From Alphaproteobacteria bacterium CG1_02_46_17 (GTDB lineage: Bacteria > Pseudomonadota > Alphaproteobacteria > Micavibrionales > Micavibrionaceae), in the NCBI GenBank assembly GCA_001871905.1, contig MNUG01000039.1:1-41292 (forward strand): DNA of 41,292 bases, written 5' to 3'. This document shows, one piece after another, positions 1 through 7,914 of the stretch (positions are counted from its first letter, which is position 1; every line of letters begins with the position of its first letter). The notes beneath the pieces are model-generated. The model had not been told where the DNA came from. It was given only the letters and a program-made list of their open reading frames with translations, and did no database searches. The position numbers and the translations under genes are program-made.

Positions 1-13
1 TATTCCCACCCAT

Positions 14-104
14 ACCGTCATCCCGTTGGCGCGTCCCGAAGGGGCGCTCGCACGAACGGGATCCAGAAAAGAACTGGATTGCCTCGCTACCGCTCGCAAT
101 GACG
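14..104. repeat. Composite palindromic repeat (REP-like)
   Basis: A GTCATCCCG arm at about 17-26 is answered by CGGGATCCAG at 57-66, then CTGGATTGCC...CTCGCAATGACG at 74-104 ends the unit. Its second half is the reverse complement of the element at 149-185, so the pair could also form a long imperfect hairpin in RNA. Confidence 0.6.
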
Positions 105-148
105 AATTCTTGGTGTCTTCGTGTCTTGGTGGTTCAAAACCAAACCCC

Positions 149-185
149 CGTCATTGCGAGGAACATGAGTGACGAAGCAATCCAG
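149..185. repeat. Dispersed palindromic repeat, copy 2
   Basis: Direct-orientation copy of the CGTCATTGCGAGGAA...GTGACGAAGCAATCCAG module. It matches the left arm of the element at 22971-23056 almost base for base, with differences confined to about 4 bases in the middle. Confidence 0.65.
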
Positions 186-374
186 CTCTCGGAATAATAA
201 ATTCGTCATTACACGACTTGTTCGGGTGATCCATTTGAAAACTATGGATACCCCGAATAAATCGGGGCATGACAAAAATTTTGTGTTTTCTCCGAGACCT
301 CTGCGCCCTTGGCGATCCTTAGCGCTCCTTGCGTGAACGACCTCCCCTCTTTTTACATTAAGAACAAAATTTCC

Positions 375-403
375 TTGACTTGTTAGGAATTATATCCTAT
401 AAA
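375..403 (+). promoter_or_regulatory. Sigma70-like promoter with palindromic spacer, probably leaderless
   Basis: TTGACT at 375-380 and TATAAA at 398-403 are separated by exactly 17 bases. A start site about 7 bases past the -10 would fall at about 410, the first base of the ATG of the next gene, and no good Shine-Dalgarno precedes that ATG, so the transcript may be leaderless. The spacer holds an inverted repeat, TAGGA at 384-388 and TCCTA at 395-399, that could be an operator. Inferred from sequence only. Confidence 0.55.
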
Positions 404-409
404 GAAAAA

Positions 410-871
410 ATGAGTGAAGAAAACAACCCACCCCCAAAAGACACATCAGAAGACGCCTACATCCCGACCTATGCCCATCTTTATCCGGGTATGCCGCCCG
501 AAAGTTATGCCCGCCCCTGTGAACCCTTACAGGAAGACACCTGCTCTATTCGTGATCTCCCCAACACTTTCCCTGAAATTGAACTTCCAGAACATTTCAA
601 GGGCGCAGAGGTACAAAGCGAGATGTTTGCCCAGATGGTCAAACTCAATTCCATGTTTCATGTCATCCTCAGTAAGATTGATCCTGAACAGGACATCAAC
701 AAAGCGCCTGAGAAATTTCTGGTGGCCATGAAGGCGCAAGAACAATATCTCAAGACCATTCGCGTCCTGCAAGATTTGCACATGGTGGCGTTACAACCTG
801 TTCCCCGCACGCCTTCTCGACCCTCCACCCGAACCACGGCTCCGGATTTCGATGACCTGCTGGACTTCTGA
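410..871 (+). CDS. Hypothetical protein, acidic, possibly leaderless
   Basis: I do not recognise the family. The ATG at 410 is preferred over an upstream in-frame TTG at 380, because the TTG lies inside the predicted promoter. The 153-residue product has a proline-rich, acidic N-terminal third, a helical-looking middle (about residues 65-135) and a Pro/Arg/Thr-rich tail ending in DFDDLLDF. No signal peptide or membrane segment is visible. Its end overlaps the next gene by 20 bases, which suggests translational coupling of two proteins that may act together. It heads a + strand run that continues through DUF484 to xerC. Coding status rests on the promoter, the long open frame and the coupling. 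Confidence 0.6.
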   Translation: MSEENNPPPKDTSEDAYIPTYAHLYPGMPPESYARPCEPLQEDTCSIRDLPNTFPEIELPEHFKGAEVQSEMFAQMVKLNSMFHVILSKIDPEQDINKAPEKFLVAMKAQEQYLKTIRVLQDLHMVALQPVPRTPSRPSTRTTAPDFDDLLDF

Positions 872-1196
872 ACGCCGCGCACGGCAATCCGCAGCCATTA
901 AACGCTGGGCTCCATGGACAAAATCAACGGGGCCCAAAACTCATGCCGGCAAGAAAAAATCTTCCATGAACGCCTATAAACACGGGATGCGCTCGCGCCC
1001 TTGGCTATCCTTGCGGGCGCAACTTTATGCCCAACGGCTTTATGTGCGCTGGGTTGAACATCAACTCGACCAAATCCGCAAAAACCGCAAACTGGAAAAA
1101 CGAATCCAGTCAAATGAACTATTAAAACGGACACGCATAAATCCGGTCATTTTGCCTGACGCATGGGGCAAACCGTGTTATACTGACCCTTTCTAA
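852..1196 (+). CDS. Small basic protein with STGPKT...NAYKHG signature
   Basis: This 114-residue protein is strongly basic and begins with an ATG inside the end of the preceding gene. Residues about 20-48 carry the signature RWAPWTKSTGPKT...GK...SMNAYKHGMRS. I recognise the pattern (STGP-T-x-GK-x-S-x-NA-x-KHG) from small uncharacterised proteins of alphaproteobacteria and their phages; its function is not known to me. The rest looks helical and Arg/Lys-rich, so nucleic-acid binding is conceivable but only inferred. Translational coupling to the gene before it suggests a functional pair. The next gene begins 13 bases downstream. Confidence 0.6.
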   Translation: MTCWTSERRARQSAAIKRWAPWTKSTGPKTHAGKKKSSMNAYKHGMRSRPWLSLRAQLYAQRLYVRWVEHQLDQIRKNRKLEKRIQSNELLKRTRINPVILPDAWGKPCYTDPF

Positions 1197-1209
1197 GACT
1201 TAAATAAGC

Positions 1210-1923
1210 ATGATTCGCATGACCGAACAGACCCTGACCGAAAAAGACACACTCGACGCCACCGAGATCATCGCGTGGCTGAAATCCCATCCGGATTTTT
1301 TGCAACACCACCCCGATTTGATTGATAGTTTGCTACCGCCCAAACGTCAGTCCGGAAAAAATGTTGCCGACTTTCAATCCTATCTGATTGAACGGCTCAA
1401 GGCCGACAAAACCGAAGCCCTCAATACCGCCAAGGAAATTGTCGAAACCGCGCGCTATAACATGAACAACCAGACCCGCATTCATCGGGCCGTGCTGCGT
1501 TTGCTCGAAGCCAATAATTTTGAAAATTTCATCGACTCGATGACCTCCGATTTGACGGCGCTGCTCGACGTGGACATCACAACTCTGGTGGTCGAAAGCG
1601 AAGGCGATAAAATACCGCATATTGTAACGACCGGAATTCGTATCGTTCCTGAAAACACGATTGAAAACTGGATGGGTGGAAAACAAATTCTTCACCAATC
1701 CGATATTGGCGGAGTCGAAGCCATCTACGGGGCTGGCGCATCTCTTGTCCGATCTCAGGTTCTAATCCGCATTTCCATCGGAGATCACGCTCCTGCGGCT
1801 CTGCTCGCTTTTGGGTCTCGTGATCCTCAACAATTCCAACCCGGACAAGGGACAGAACAAATCTCGTTTCTCGCCCGTGTTATTGAATTGGTTTTCCGCT
1901 CATGGCTGAACGCCAATGAATAA
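1210..1923 (+). CDS. DUF484 family protein
   Basis: A 237-residue member of the DUF484 family, which has a GAF-like fold of unknown ligand and often neighbours xerC in proteobacteria. The N-terminal WLKSHPDFLQHHPDLIDSLLPPKR block (about residues 23-47) is the family hallmark, followed by a helical linker and a GAF-like half from about residue 95. There is no signal peptide. The ATG at 1210 is followed by another at 1219; neither has a clear Shine-Dalgarno. The stop overlaps the xerC start by 8 bases, so the two are translationally coupled. Role inferred only from context: possibly an accessory to chromosome-dimer resolution or cell division. Confidence 0.85.
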   Translation: MIRMTEQTLTEKDTLDATEIIAWLKSHPDFLQHHPDLIDSLLPPKRQSGKNVADFQSYLIERLKADKTEALNTAKEIVETARYNMNNQTRIHRAVLRLLEANNFENFIDSMTSDLTALLDVDITTLVVESEGDKIPHIVTTGIRIVPENTIENWMGGKQILHQSDIGGVEAIYGAGASLVRSQVLIRISIGDHAPAALLAFGSRDPQQFQPGQGTEQISFLARVIELVFRSWLNANE

Positions 1924-2884
1924 AATGGGTGACAAAAAACTGGATGCCCTTCTCGAATTCACGGCAGAACCCGACCTCTCTGATCAAATCAGCAAATGGA
2001 TCACATGGTTGAAATTCGAAAAAAATATGTCGCCCCATACGCTGCGAGCCTACACAGGCGACTTGACACAATTTATTGATTTTTTATATAGCCACCGTGA
2101 AGAAAAAGTCGGACTAAGCACACTCTCCACAACCTCGCTCACGGATTTCCGCTCATGGCTTTCTCGTAAATCAATGGATGGATTGGCGGCGGCATCGCGA
2201 GCGCGTTCACTCTCTGGGGTCAAGAATTTTCTCAAATGGCTCGATAAAAACGGCGTCATGCACAACGCCCATGTTGGAAGTGTCCGCACGCCAAAATTGC
2301 CGCATAAATTGCCGCGCCCGCTTGAACGCCCACAGGCATTCCGTTTACTTGAACTCGACACGGTCGATAAAGATCAGGACTGGACATCGGTACGCGACCA
2401 TGCCCTGTTTACGCTACTCTATGGATGCGGCCTACGGATCAACGAAGCCTTGTCCCTCGATATCTCGGACATGCCGCGTGAAGGTTTTTTACGGGTCATG
2501 GGGAAAGGCCGTAAGGAACGTCAGGTTCCAGTTCTGGCGATTGTCGAGAAAGCCCTCACGCTCTATCGCACCGCCTGCCCGTTTCCAGAGACACCAGATC
2601 GCCCGCTCTTTCTGGGGGAACGTGGCAAGCGCCTCAATCAAGGCGTAGCTCAGAAATCTATGCGCGACATGCGAGGTCTTTTGAATTTACCAGATACCGC
2701 AACGCCCCACGCACTGCGCCACTCTTTCGCCACTCATCTGTTGGAAAACGGCGCAAACTTGCGCGAAATTCAGGAATTGCTGGGGCATGCCTCGCTGAGC
2801 ACAACACAAAGATATACAGAAGTGAATGCCGATGATCTGATCCGGATTTATAAAGCGGCTCACCCGCGATCCAAAACGAAATAG
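1916..2884 (+). CDS. xerC: Tyrosine recombinase XerC
   Basis: Site-specific recombinase that, with XerD, resolves chromosome dimers at dif. The 322-residue length is slightly longer than E. coli XerC. Residues about 22-115 are the SAM-like core-binding domain (KFEKNMSPHTLRAYTGDL). The catalytic domain keeps every expected residue: R174 (CGLRINE), K197 (GKGRKER), H265 and R268 (HALRHSF), H291 (LGHASLS) and the nucleophile Y300 (TTQRYTEV). Assignment to XerC rather than XerD or an integrase follows from the DUF484 partner and the absence of any mobile-element features nearby. The ATG at 1916 overlaps the DUF484 stop. The 3' end overlaps the convergent prepilin-like gene by 25 bases. No dif site was recognised in the window. 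Confidence 0.93.
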   Translation: MNKMGDKKLDALLEFTAEPDLSDQISKWITWLKFEKNMSPHTLRAYTGDLTQFIDFLYSHREEKVGLSTLSTTSLTDFRSWLSRKSMDGLAAASRARSLSGVKNFLKWLDKNGVMHNAHVGSVRTPKLPHKLPRPLERPQAFRLLELDTVDKDQDWTSVRDHALFTLLYGCGLRINEALSLDISDMPREGFLRVMGKGRKERQVPVLAIVEKALTLYRTACPFPETPDRPLFLGERGKRLNQGVAQKSMRDMRGLLNLPDTATPHALRHSFATHLLENGANLREIQELLGHASLSTTQRYTEVNADDLIRIYKAAHPRSKTK

Positions 2885-3522
2885 AACCCGCGCAAGCCGC
2901 CATTCTCGACGCACAAAGCACGCTTACCAGCGCAATCTGCACAGTTTCCGCTGTTGATCTGGTCAGTGCCATGCTGGAACATCCCAAGAATATCCCCCGC
3001 AGACGGAATTACTGTGCTGCCGGTCAATTCCTTGTTCAAAGCCTCACATAGAGGTTTTGGCACAGCAATCAAAGTCATCAGCAATTCGGGGCCGCTGCCC
3101 CCGACATTATCCACCGTGTTGAACAGGAACTCCCATTCAGTTGTAGTAGATTCAGCAGGGTCGTCCAGAGACGGCCAGACCGGAACAAAAATGACTTTTC
3201 CTCCCAGTGGATGAAATATCTTTAGATCATAAGGAGCAGTGCCATATGTGACATCTGTGGGTTTTTCGAAACTGACCGCTGCCGGCTCGATACCGTTTAA
3301 CTTCATTTCCTGAAAACCGTTCTGGACACCATGCACAAAGTCCAGAACAGCGACCATCTCGAGTCTGGCTTTATCTTGGGCCACACCAGTCATTGTGCCT
3401 TCCGTGACGCGCAACCCTTGAGAGACAGCATAACTCACCGCTGCAAACAGGGCGATCCCTATCAAGATCAAAAATAACGCACTGCCGCGCTGCCTTTCAA
3501 ATCGTGTCGTCATGATGGCCAT
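2860..3522 (-). CDS. Prepilin-like membrane-anchored protein
   Basis: The 220-residue product starts with a short basic leader (MAIMTTRFERQRG), then a long hydrophobic helix (SALFLILIGIALFAAVSYAV), the layout of type IV prepilins and pseudopilins cut after Gly13 by a prepilin peptidase. The usual Glu at position 5 of the mature chain is missing, so it may be a minor, PilX-like subunit or simply a single-pass anchored protein. The periplasmic part ends with a cysteine cluster (NCADC...LC). The ATG at 3522 has an AAAGG ribosome site 8 bases upstream; a longer frame to 3654 would run into lpd and is not favoured. It lies 25 bases downstream of lpd on the same strand, with no other pilus gene nearby. 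Confidence 0.65.
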   Translation of the reverse strand: MAIMTTRFERQRGSALFLILIGIALFAAVSYAVSQGLRVTEGTMTGVAQDKARLEMVAVLDFVHGVQNGFQEMKLNGIEPAAVSFEKPTDVTYGTAPYDLKIFHPLGGKVIFVPVWPSLDDPAESTTTEWEFLFNTVDNVGGSGPELLMTLIAVPKPLCEALNKELTGSTVIPSAGDILGMFQHGTDQINSGNCADCAGKRALCVENGGLRGFYFVLDRG

Positions 3523-3547
3523 GGATATACCTTTAATAGCTTTCGGG

Positions 3548-4945
3548 TCAAATATGCAAAGGGCGACCAAGGACAGCCAAAGCCGCTTCCTTGACCACTT
3601 CTTCCAAGGTCGGGTGGGCGTGGCATGTGCGAGCGATATCCTCACTGCTGCCACCGAATTCCATCACGGCGGTCACTTCGGCGATCAACGTTCCGGCTTC
3701 CGGGCCAATAATGTGGCATCCCAGAACGCGATCGGTTTTGGCATCTGCCAGAATTTTGACGAACCCTTCTGTCGCATTCATCGCCCGCGCCCGACCATTG
3801 GCCATGAACGGAAACTTGCCGGATTTGTAATCAACGCCAGCTTGCTTGAGTTGCTCTTCAGTTTGACCAACACTGGCAACTTCAGGCCAGGTATAAACAA
3901 CACCAGGAATAAGGTTATAATCAATATGTCCCGATTGACCTGCCAGAATCTCGGCCAGAACAACACCTTCATCTTCGGCCTTATGCGCCAACATTGGCCC
4001 TGCGATCACATCGCCAATAGCATAGATGCCGGCAACATTCGATTGGAAATGGACGTCTGTCTTGATACGACCACGCTCGTCACGCTCGACACCCACGGCC
4101 TCCAGACCCAACGCATCAGTATAGGCTTTGCGCCCGACCGCCACCAGAACGATATCAGCCTTGATGATTTCCTTGTCCCCACCGGCAGCAGGTTCGAGTT
4201 CCAGCGTGACACCTTTCTTATCGGCTTCGGCCTTGGAAACCTTGGTCGAAAGTTTGAAAACCATGCCTTGTTTGGTCAGAATTTTCTGCATTTCTTTGGA
4301 CAATTCCGAATCCATTGTCGGCAGAATCCGGTTCATATACTCGACAACCGTAACTTCCGATCCCAGACGGCCCCAAACAGCGCCAAGCTCCAGACCAATC
4401 ACACCGCCACCGATCACGACCATTTTTTTAGGAACTTCGGACAACTCCAGAGCACCGGTAGAAGATACAATACGTTTTTCGTCCACCATAATTCCGGGTG
4501 GCACCGCGACATCCGATCCGGTTGCGATGACAATATTTTTGGCCTGATAGACTGTGCCATCAACATCAACTTGACCCGCCGCAATAATTTTTCCCGAACC
4601 TTTCAACCACTCCACCTTGTTCTTTTTGAACAGAAATTCGATGCCCTTGGTATTGGAATCAACCACGGCTTTCTTATGCCCCATCATGCCCTCAAGATCG
4701 AGTTTGACACCGGAAATTTTAATGCCCATTTTCCCAAGCTCGTCTTTTGCTTCATGGTATTTCTCCGAAGCCGACAACAACGCCTTGGACGGAATACATC
4801 CCACATTCAAGCATGTTCCACCCAGTGTAGAACGCTTCTCGACACAAGCGACTTTCATACCCAACTGTGCAGCTCGAATTGCACACACATACCCACCGGG
4901 GCCCGCGCCAATAATAATGAGATCATAAGAGGATGTTGCGTTCAT
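3548..4945 (-). CDS. lpdA: Dihydrolipoyl dehydrogenase (E3)
   Basis: FAD-dependent E3 subunit that reoxidises dihydrolipoamide in 2-oxoacid dehydrogenase and glycine-cleavage complexes, reducing NAD+. The 465-residue protein begins with the FAD fingerprint GAGPGG (residues 13-18), has the redox disulfide C45/C50 in GGTCLNVGCIPSK, an NAD site GGGVIGLELG, the second FAD motif YAIGDVIAGPMLAHKAEDEG, and the C-terminal catalytic His-Glu pair in HAHPTLEE. The ATG at 4945 has an AAGG ribosome site; an upstream extension to 5086 reads through the terminator at 4963-4993 and is rejected. No E1 or E2 gene is adjacent, so it probably serves several complexes. Confidence 0.96.
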   Translation of the reverse strand: MNATSSYDLIIIGAGPGGYVCAIRAAQLGMKVACVEKRSTLGGTCLNVGCIPSKALLSASEKYHEAKDELGKMGIKISGVKLDLEGMMGHKKAVVDSNTKGIEFLFKKNKVEWLKGSGKIIAAGQVDVDGTVYQAKNIVIATGSDVAVPPGIMVDEKRIVSSTGALELSEVPKKMVVIGGGVIGLELGAVWGRLGSEVTVVEYMNRILPTMDSELSKEMQKILTKQGMVFKLSTKVSKAEADKKGVTLELEPAAGGDKEIIKADIVLVAVGRKAYTDALGLEAVGVERDERGRIKTDVHFQSNVAGIYAIGDVIAGPMLAHKAEDEGVVLAEILAGQSGHIDYNLIPGVVYTWPEVASVGQTEEQLKQAGVDYKSGKFPFMANGRARAMNATEGFVKILADAKTDRVLGCHIIGPEAGTLIAEVTAVMEFGGSSEDIARTCHAHPTLEEVVKEAALAVLGRPLHI

Positions 4946-4962
4946 GGGAAAGACCTTAAATA

Positions 4963-4993
4963 AAAAATGGAGAGCTATATCTCTCCATTTTAT
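4963..4993 (-). terminator. Intrinsic terminator of the 912-residue LOG/HAM1-like gene
   Basis: On the minus strand a 10-bp perfect stem (AAATGGAGAG paired with CTCTCCATTT, loop ATATAG) is followed by a T-rich run. It sits in the 79-base gap between the stop at 5025 and the lpd start at 4945, so it separates the two genes transcriptionally. Confidence 0.8.
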
Positions 4994-5024
4994 CAAGTCT
5001 ATCCAGTATTGCAACCAAGCAGAT

Positions 5025-7763
5025 TTAGCCGATATGCAAACCTCTGTCCGGAGATGTCCAGACATCGTTTCCTGCCTTTTGGTCATATTTACGCCTCAAG
5101 ACAGGCAACGCCTCATCTACAAGGTCAAGTGCTTGCGATACAGTTGGGACAAATTTAATATTGTATTTCTTGATATCTTCTGGAGTCAGAAGTGAATGAA
5201 GCGGCATGTAGGTCGTCTCCTTCGGCGCAGAATCGAAGGCATAATCCACAACAACAACCTGATGCGGCTTGGCACGTCCCGCATCCATCATCACCAGAAG
5301 GTCAAAGAACTCTTCATAAGTTCCCCATCCGCCACCAAGGAAGACCTGAATATCGGATTGATAAATATCGACCTTGCGTCCCCCAACGCCTTCATAAATT
5401 TTCAGACAGTCATTCCCAGGATTTGCTCCTTCGAGCTTCATAATCGGGTGACACTGAATTCCGGTCATACGACCCTTCCCATGCTCGTTGCGATAGGCCA
5501 TAAATGCGTCACCCGCATGACCGATCACACCTTTCGCACAGGCACCATGACGTAAATGGAGATCACGCTCCGCACATCCAGTTGCAAAAATCGTCCCCTG
5601 ATCTATATGCTGAGGATCAAAAGTACTTGCAGACCCAAGGATAGAAATACTTGGACGGTCAAATTCATCATTACCGTCCTGTTTATATTGATACGTCACA
5701 TTAATGGGCTCAACATAGCTTCCAAGCTTATAATCGATCAACAAAACTGCTGATTTCAAAGAAGTGGCAAATTTCAAACATTGCTCGGTCTTGGCCCCAA
5801 ATAATTTATGATTATAAAGAAATTCCTGTGTCCCAAGCGCCCATTCCAGAACAGGATCCGCAATATGACCATCCGGATCACGAACGACGACAACCGGCTT
5901 ACCGGAAATTGCGGGATGGTTGGTCTGGATAGCCACCATAATCCGCGCATAAAATGCAGCGCGGTGGATAGGAGGCAGGCTAATATCTTCACTTCCACCT
6001 AGAACCAGCCCACTACATTGACCCAGAAATTTTTCAAAATTCTCTGGTTCAAATAGATCATACGTCCCGCCAACTCTGGAGAATCCGTTTTGACCCGCAA
6101 TCCGTTTGAAATCCGAGAACCCGGAACTTCTTGTCGATTGGTCAAAGTCACCGATTGTTCCAATCGGCTGCCTGTATATTTTCCGAAGCGGAATGATATT
6201 GGCGGCTTTACCATCAAATTCTTGCGTCAAGGTAATAGGATGAGAGAATTTTGCCAAATCCAGAAACATCGATAGCCCTTGTAAAGTAGAACTGTCTTTC
6301 AGCAGACGCTCTTTTCCAAGATCTGCGCGAGTGCTTCTGTCTTCGTTATCTCGTCTGGGGACTGAGAAATTCTCAAAATCAATTTCACCGACATTCGGGC
6401 TGGCTTCATGGGTCAACCAGTCAACATGAGCTCCCTTAGTCGCAAAAAAGCTCACCTTTTCTCTGTTCTCCGGATCAAGGCGGGCAAATAAATATAACGA
6501 GTCATCGACATATTCGATTCTCAATTCTTTTCCAACCTCGGCTGAAATATTCGCGCAAAGTTCTTTTAAGGTTGTTGAATAGAAAACCTCGGACTTACCC
6601 ATAGCGCTGGACACCATCTTGACTTCCGGCCCAGGCCACCATTGTTCTTTACCTTCGGCAATCAAATGTTTTGCCTTGACCAGTTCAGGACGATTGACCC
6701 AGTCAACAGGAATAGCATTGCCATCTTCATCAACCAACTTCACCCTTGCGCCTGTATCATTGGCAAGAAAAACAACCGGTCTGTTGGCAAAGCGTTCGAA
6801 TAATCCATTTAGAACTTCCTTAGGCGTGCCATCAGGTTGATAGACCTCGTGGAACATTGCTTCCATCTTCTCGAAAGCATTCCCCAGACAAGTCAGGCTG
6901 GTTTCATCAGGTTCTTGAAAAGCCCCCAGCAACGACTGGAATGTATAGGTTTTCAACAATGGCGCATTACGTTTCATAACCGCATTGAAATCAGCATTTT
7001 TCTTAGGGTTTCCTGTTCCTTGAATAAGAACAGGATTTTCTCCTTCAAAGACAAATGGATGAGAAAGCGTTGCAGGCAATATACCCAGATTATCTTCTAT
7101 CACATTCGATTTGATAAATTCGACAGCCTCGGCTTCACTGGAGGCAAAAAACACTTTTGAAGCCTGCCAGAACCCGAGCGTATCGACTTTTTCTTTCAGA
7201 GCGTCCCAGAAACCATTTCGATTATCAACAACGATTGGCTTTTGTTCCAAAGGATGCTCACGGTTATAATGAATAACACTTAAGAAATCATGGAAGGAGT
7301 TAAAGTCCCCTTCTGGAAGAACAAAGCTGTCGGCAAAATGAGACGGGTCAACTTCAACCTTCTGAAAACGAAATGCTGGGTCACAGCCCAGCACGATGCA
7401 ATTATTTATTCCTGACTCACCGAGCTTTTCCTTCCAGAAAATGCCGTTTTTGTGAGTCGTATAACACAGCGCGGACATTCTGATATCTCCGCGCCCCATC
7501 CCGTGATTTGGATTTTGACCGGGCTTAAGAATAAATTGATCCCAGTTTTCCGGGATCGTGTTTGCCACTTCCATATTTTTGAAAATTTCGGAAACCCATT
7601 CAACATCTTTTGTTAGAACTGGCTTTTGACCATTAAGGATCGACTTCAACATCCCCAGAACAGACACCTGTCCTTTTGCGGAGACACTATTGTTATCAAA
7701 GGTGGGCGATTTACGGTTGTCGTTAAAACTATCCTTGATTATCACCGGCTTGGACACAGTCAT
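5025..7763 (-). CDS. Multidomain LOG-like / HAM1-like nucleotide hydrolase
   Basis: A 912-residue cytosolic protein whose architecture I do not know from any named family. Residues about 700-890 look like a LOG-family nucleoside 5'-monophosphate phosphoribohydrolase: SISILGSAS start, catalytic-type GGRK (R796) and LGGGWGTYEE (809-818), close to the PGGxGTxxE signature. Residues about 80-220 (FVLPEGDF...KPIVVDNRNGFWDAL) and about 530-680 (LVLGGSEDI...GKPVVVV) resemble LOG modules that lost that signature. Residues about 243-505 resemble HAM1/ITPase: TGNPKK (250-255), EPDETS (284-289), NDTG (335-338) and WPGPEVK (376-382), in the same order as in human ITPA. The ATG is preceded by AGGGG at unusually short spacing. 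It is divergent from a PfkB kinase and a deaminase. Domain calls are from motif reading; activity is inferred. Confidence 0.7.
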   Translation of the reverse strand: MTVSKPVIIKDSFNDNRKSPTFDNNSVSAKGQVSVLGMLKSILNGQKPVLTKDVEWVSEIFKNMEVANTIPENWDQFILKPGQNPNHGMGRGDIRMSALCYTTHKNGIFWKEKLGESGINNCIVLGCDPAFRFQKVEVDPSHFADSFVLPEGDFNSFHDFLSVIHYNREHPLEQKPIVVDNRNGFWDALKEKVDTLGFWQASKVFFASSEAEAVEFIKSNVIEDNLGILPATLSHPFVFEGENPVLIQGTGNPKKNADFNAVMKRNAPLLKTYTFQSLLGAFQEPDETSLTCLGNAFEKMEAMFHEVYQPDGTPKEVLNGLFERFANRPVVFLANDTGARVKLVDEDGNAIPVDWVNRPELVKAKHLIAEGKEQWWPGPEVKMVSSAMGKSEVFYSTTLKELCANISAEVGKELRIEYVDDSLYLFARLDPENREKVSFFATKGAHVDWLTHEASPNVGEIDFENFSVPRRDNEDRSTRADLGKERLLKDSSTLQGLSMFLDLAKFSHPITLTQEFDGKAANIIPLRKIYRQPIGTIGDFDQSTRSSGFSDFKRIAGQNGFSRVGGTYDLFEPENFEKFLGQCSGLVLGGSEDISLPPIHRAAFYARIMVAIQTNHPAISGKPVVVVRDPDGHIADPVLEWALGTQEFLYNHKLFGAKTEQCLKFATSLKSAVLLIDYKLGSYVEPINVTYQYKQDGNDEFDRPSISILGSASTFDPQHIDQGTIFATGCAERDLHLRHGACAKGVIGHAGDAFMAYRNEHGKGRMTGIQCHPIMKLEGANPGNDCLKIYEGVGGRKVDIYQSDIQVFLGGGWGTYEEFFDLLVMMDAGRAKPHQVVVVDYAFDSAPKETTYMPLHSLLTPEDIKKYNIKFVPTVSQALDLVDEALPVLRRKYDQKAGNDVWTSPDRGLHIG

Positions 7764-7914
7764 CCCCTTTTTTTGCGTTATTTTTGGAACTCTGCAGTTT
7801 TATACTATGAAAAATAAAAATGCAAGAAAAAACAACTTCTTCTGTCCTATATTTCTACCAATCCTTATCAGAAAATTACAATATCAATTTTGCCTTAACC
7901 ATGCATAATCCACA
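7764..7914. promoter_or_regulatory. Divergent promoter region of the nucleotide locus
   Basis: This AT-rich 151-base gap separates two divergent start codons. On the minus strand TTGCAT (7825-7820) and TATAAA (7804-7799) lie 15 bases apart, a plausible but sub-optimal promoter for the 912-residue gene. No equally good pair was found for the + strand kinase. No clear operator palindrome was seen. Confidence 0.35.

Larger units (their letters stand above)
1..374. repeat. Non-coding cluster of degenerate dispersed palindromic repeats
   Basis: I see no credible gene in this stretch. It is packed with short palindromic modules: two versions of a CGTCATTGCGAGG...GAAGCAATCCAG element (one inverted at 74-104, one direct at 149-185), a CGTCATCCCG...CGGGATCCAG element at 17-65, a CCCCGA/TCGGGG hairpin at 251-267, and low-complexity GTCTTGGTG / GCCCTTGGCG phrases at 110-135 and 298-336. 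Modules of this style are scattered in intergenic DNA of many bacteria. Another copy of the first module lies at 22971-23056. Mobility mechanism unknown; no transposase in the window. Confidence 0.7.

Noticed and set aside
852-1196. Prophage remnant, because the STGPKT/KHG signature also appears in phage-linked proteins
   Set aside because: No other phage gene is present and the neighbours are housekeeping.
1916-2884. Tyrosine recombinase as a phage or island integrase
   Set aside because: It is overlapped by DUF484, has XerC-type motifs and length, and no att repeats or phage genes adjoin.
3512-4963. Long + strand open frame of 483 residues opposite lpd
   Set aside because: It is the antisense shadow of a clear dihydrolipoyl dehydrogenase; composition is His/Asn/Phe-rich and no motif is present.
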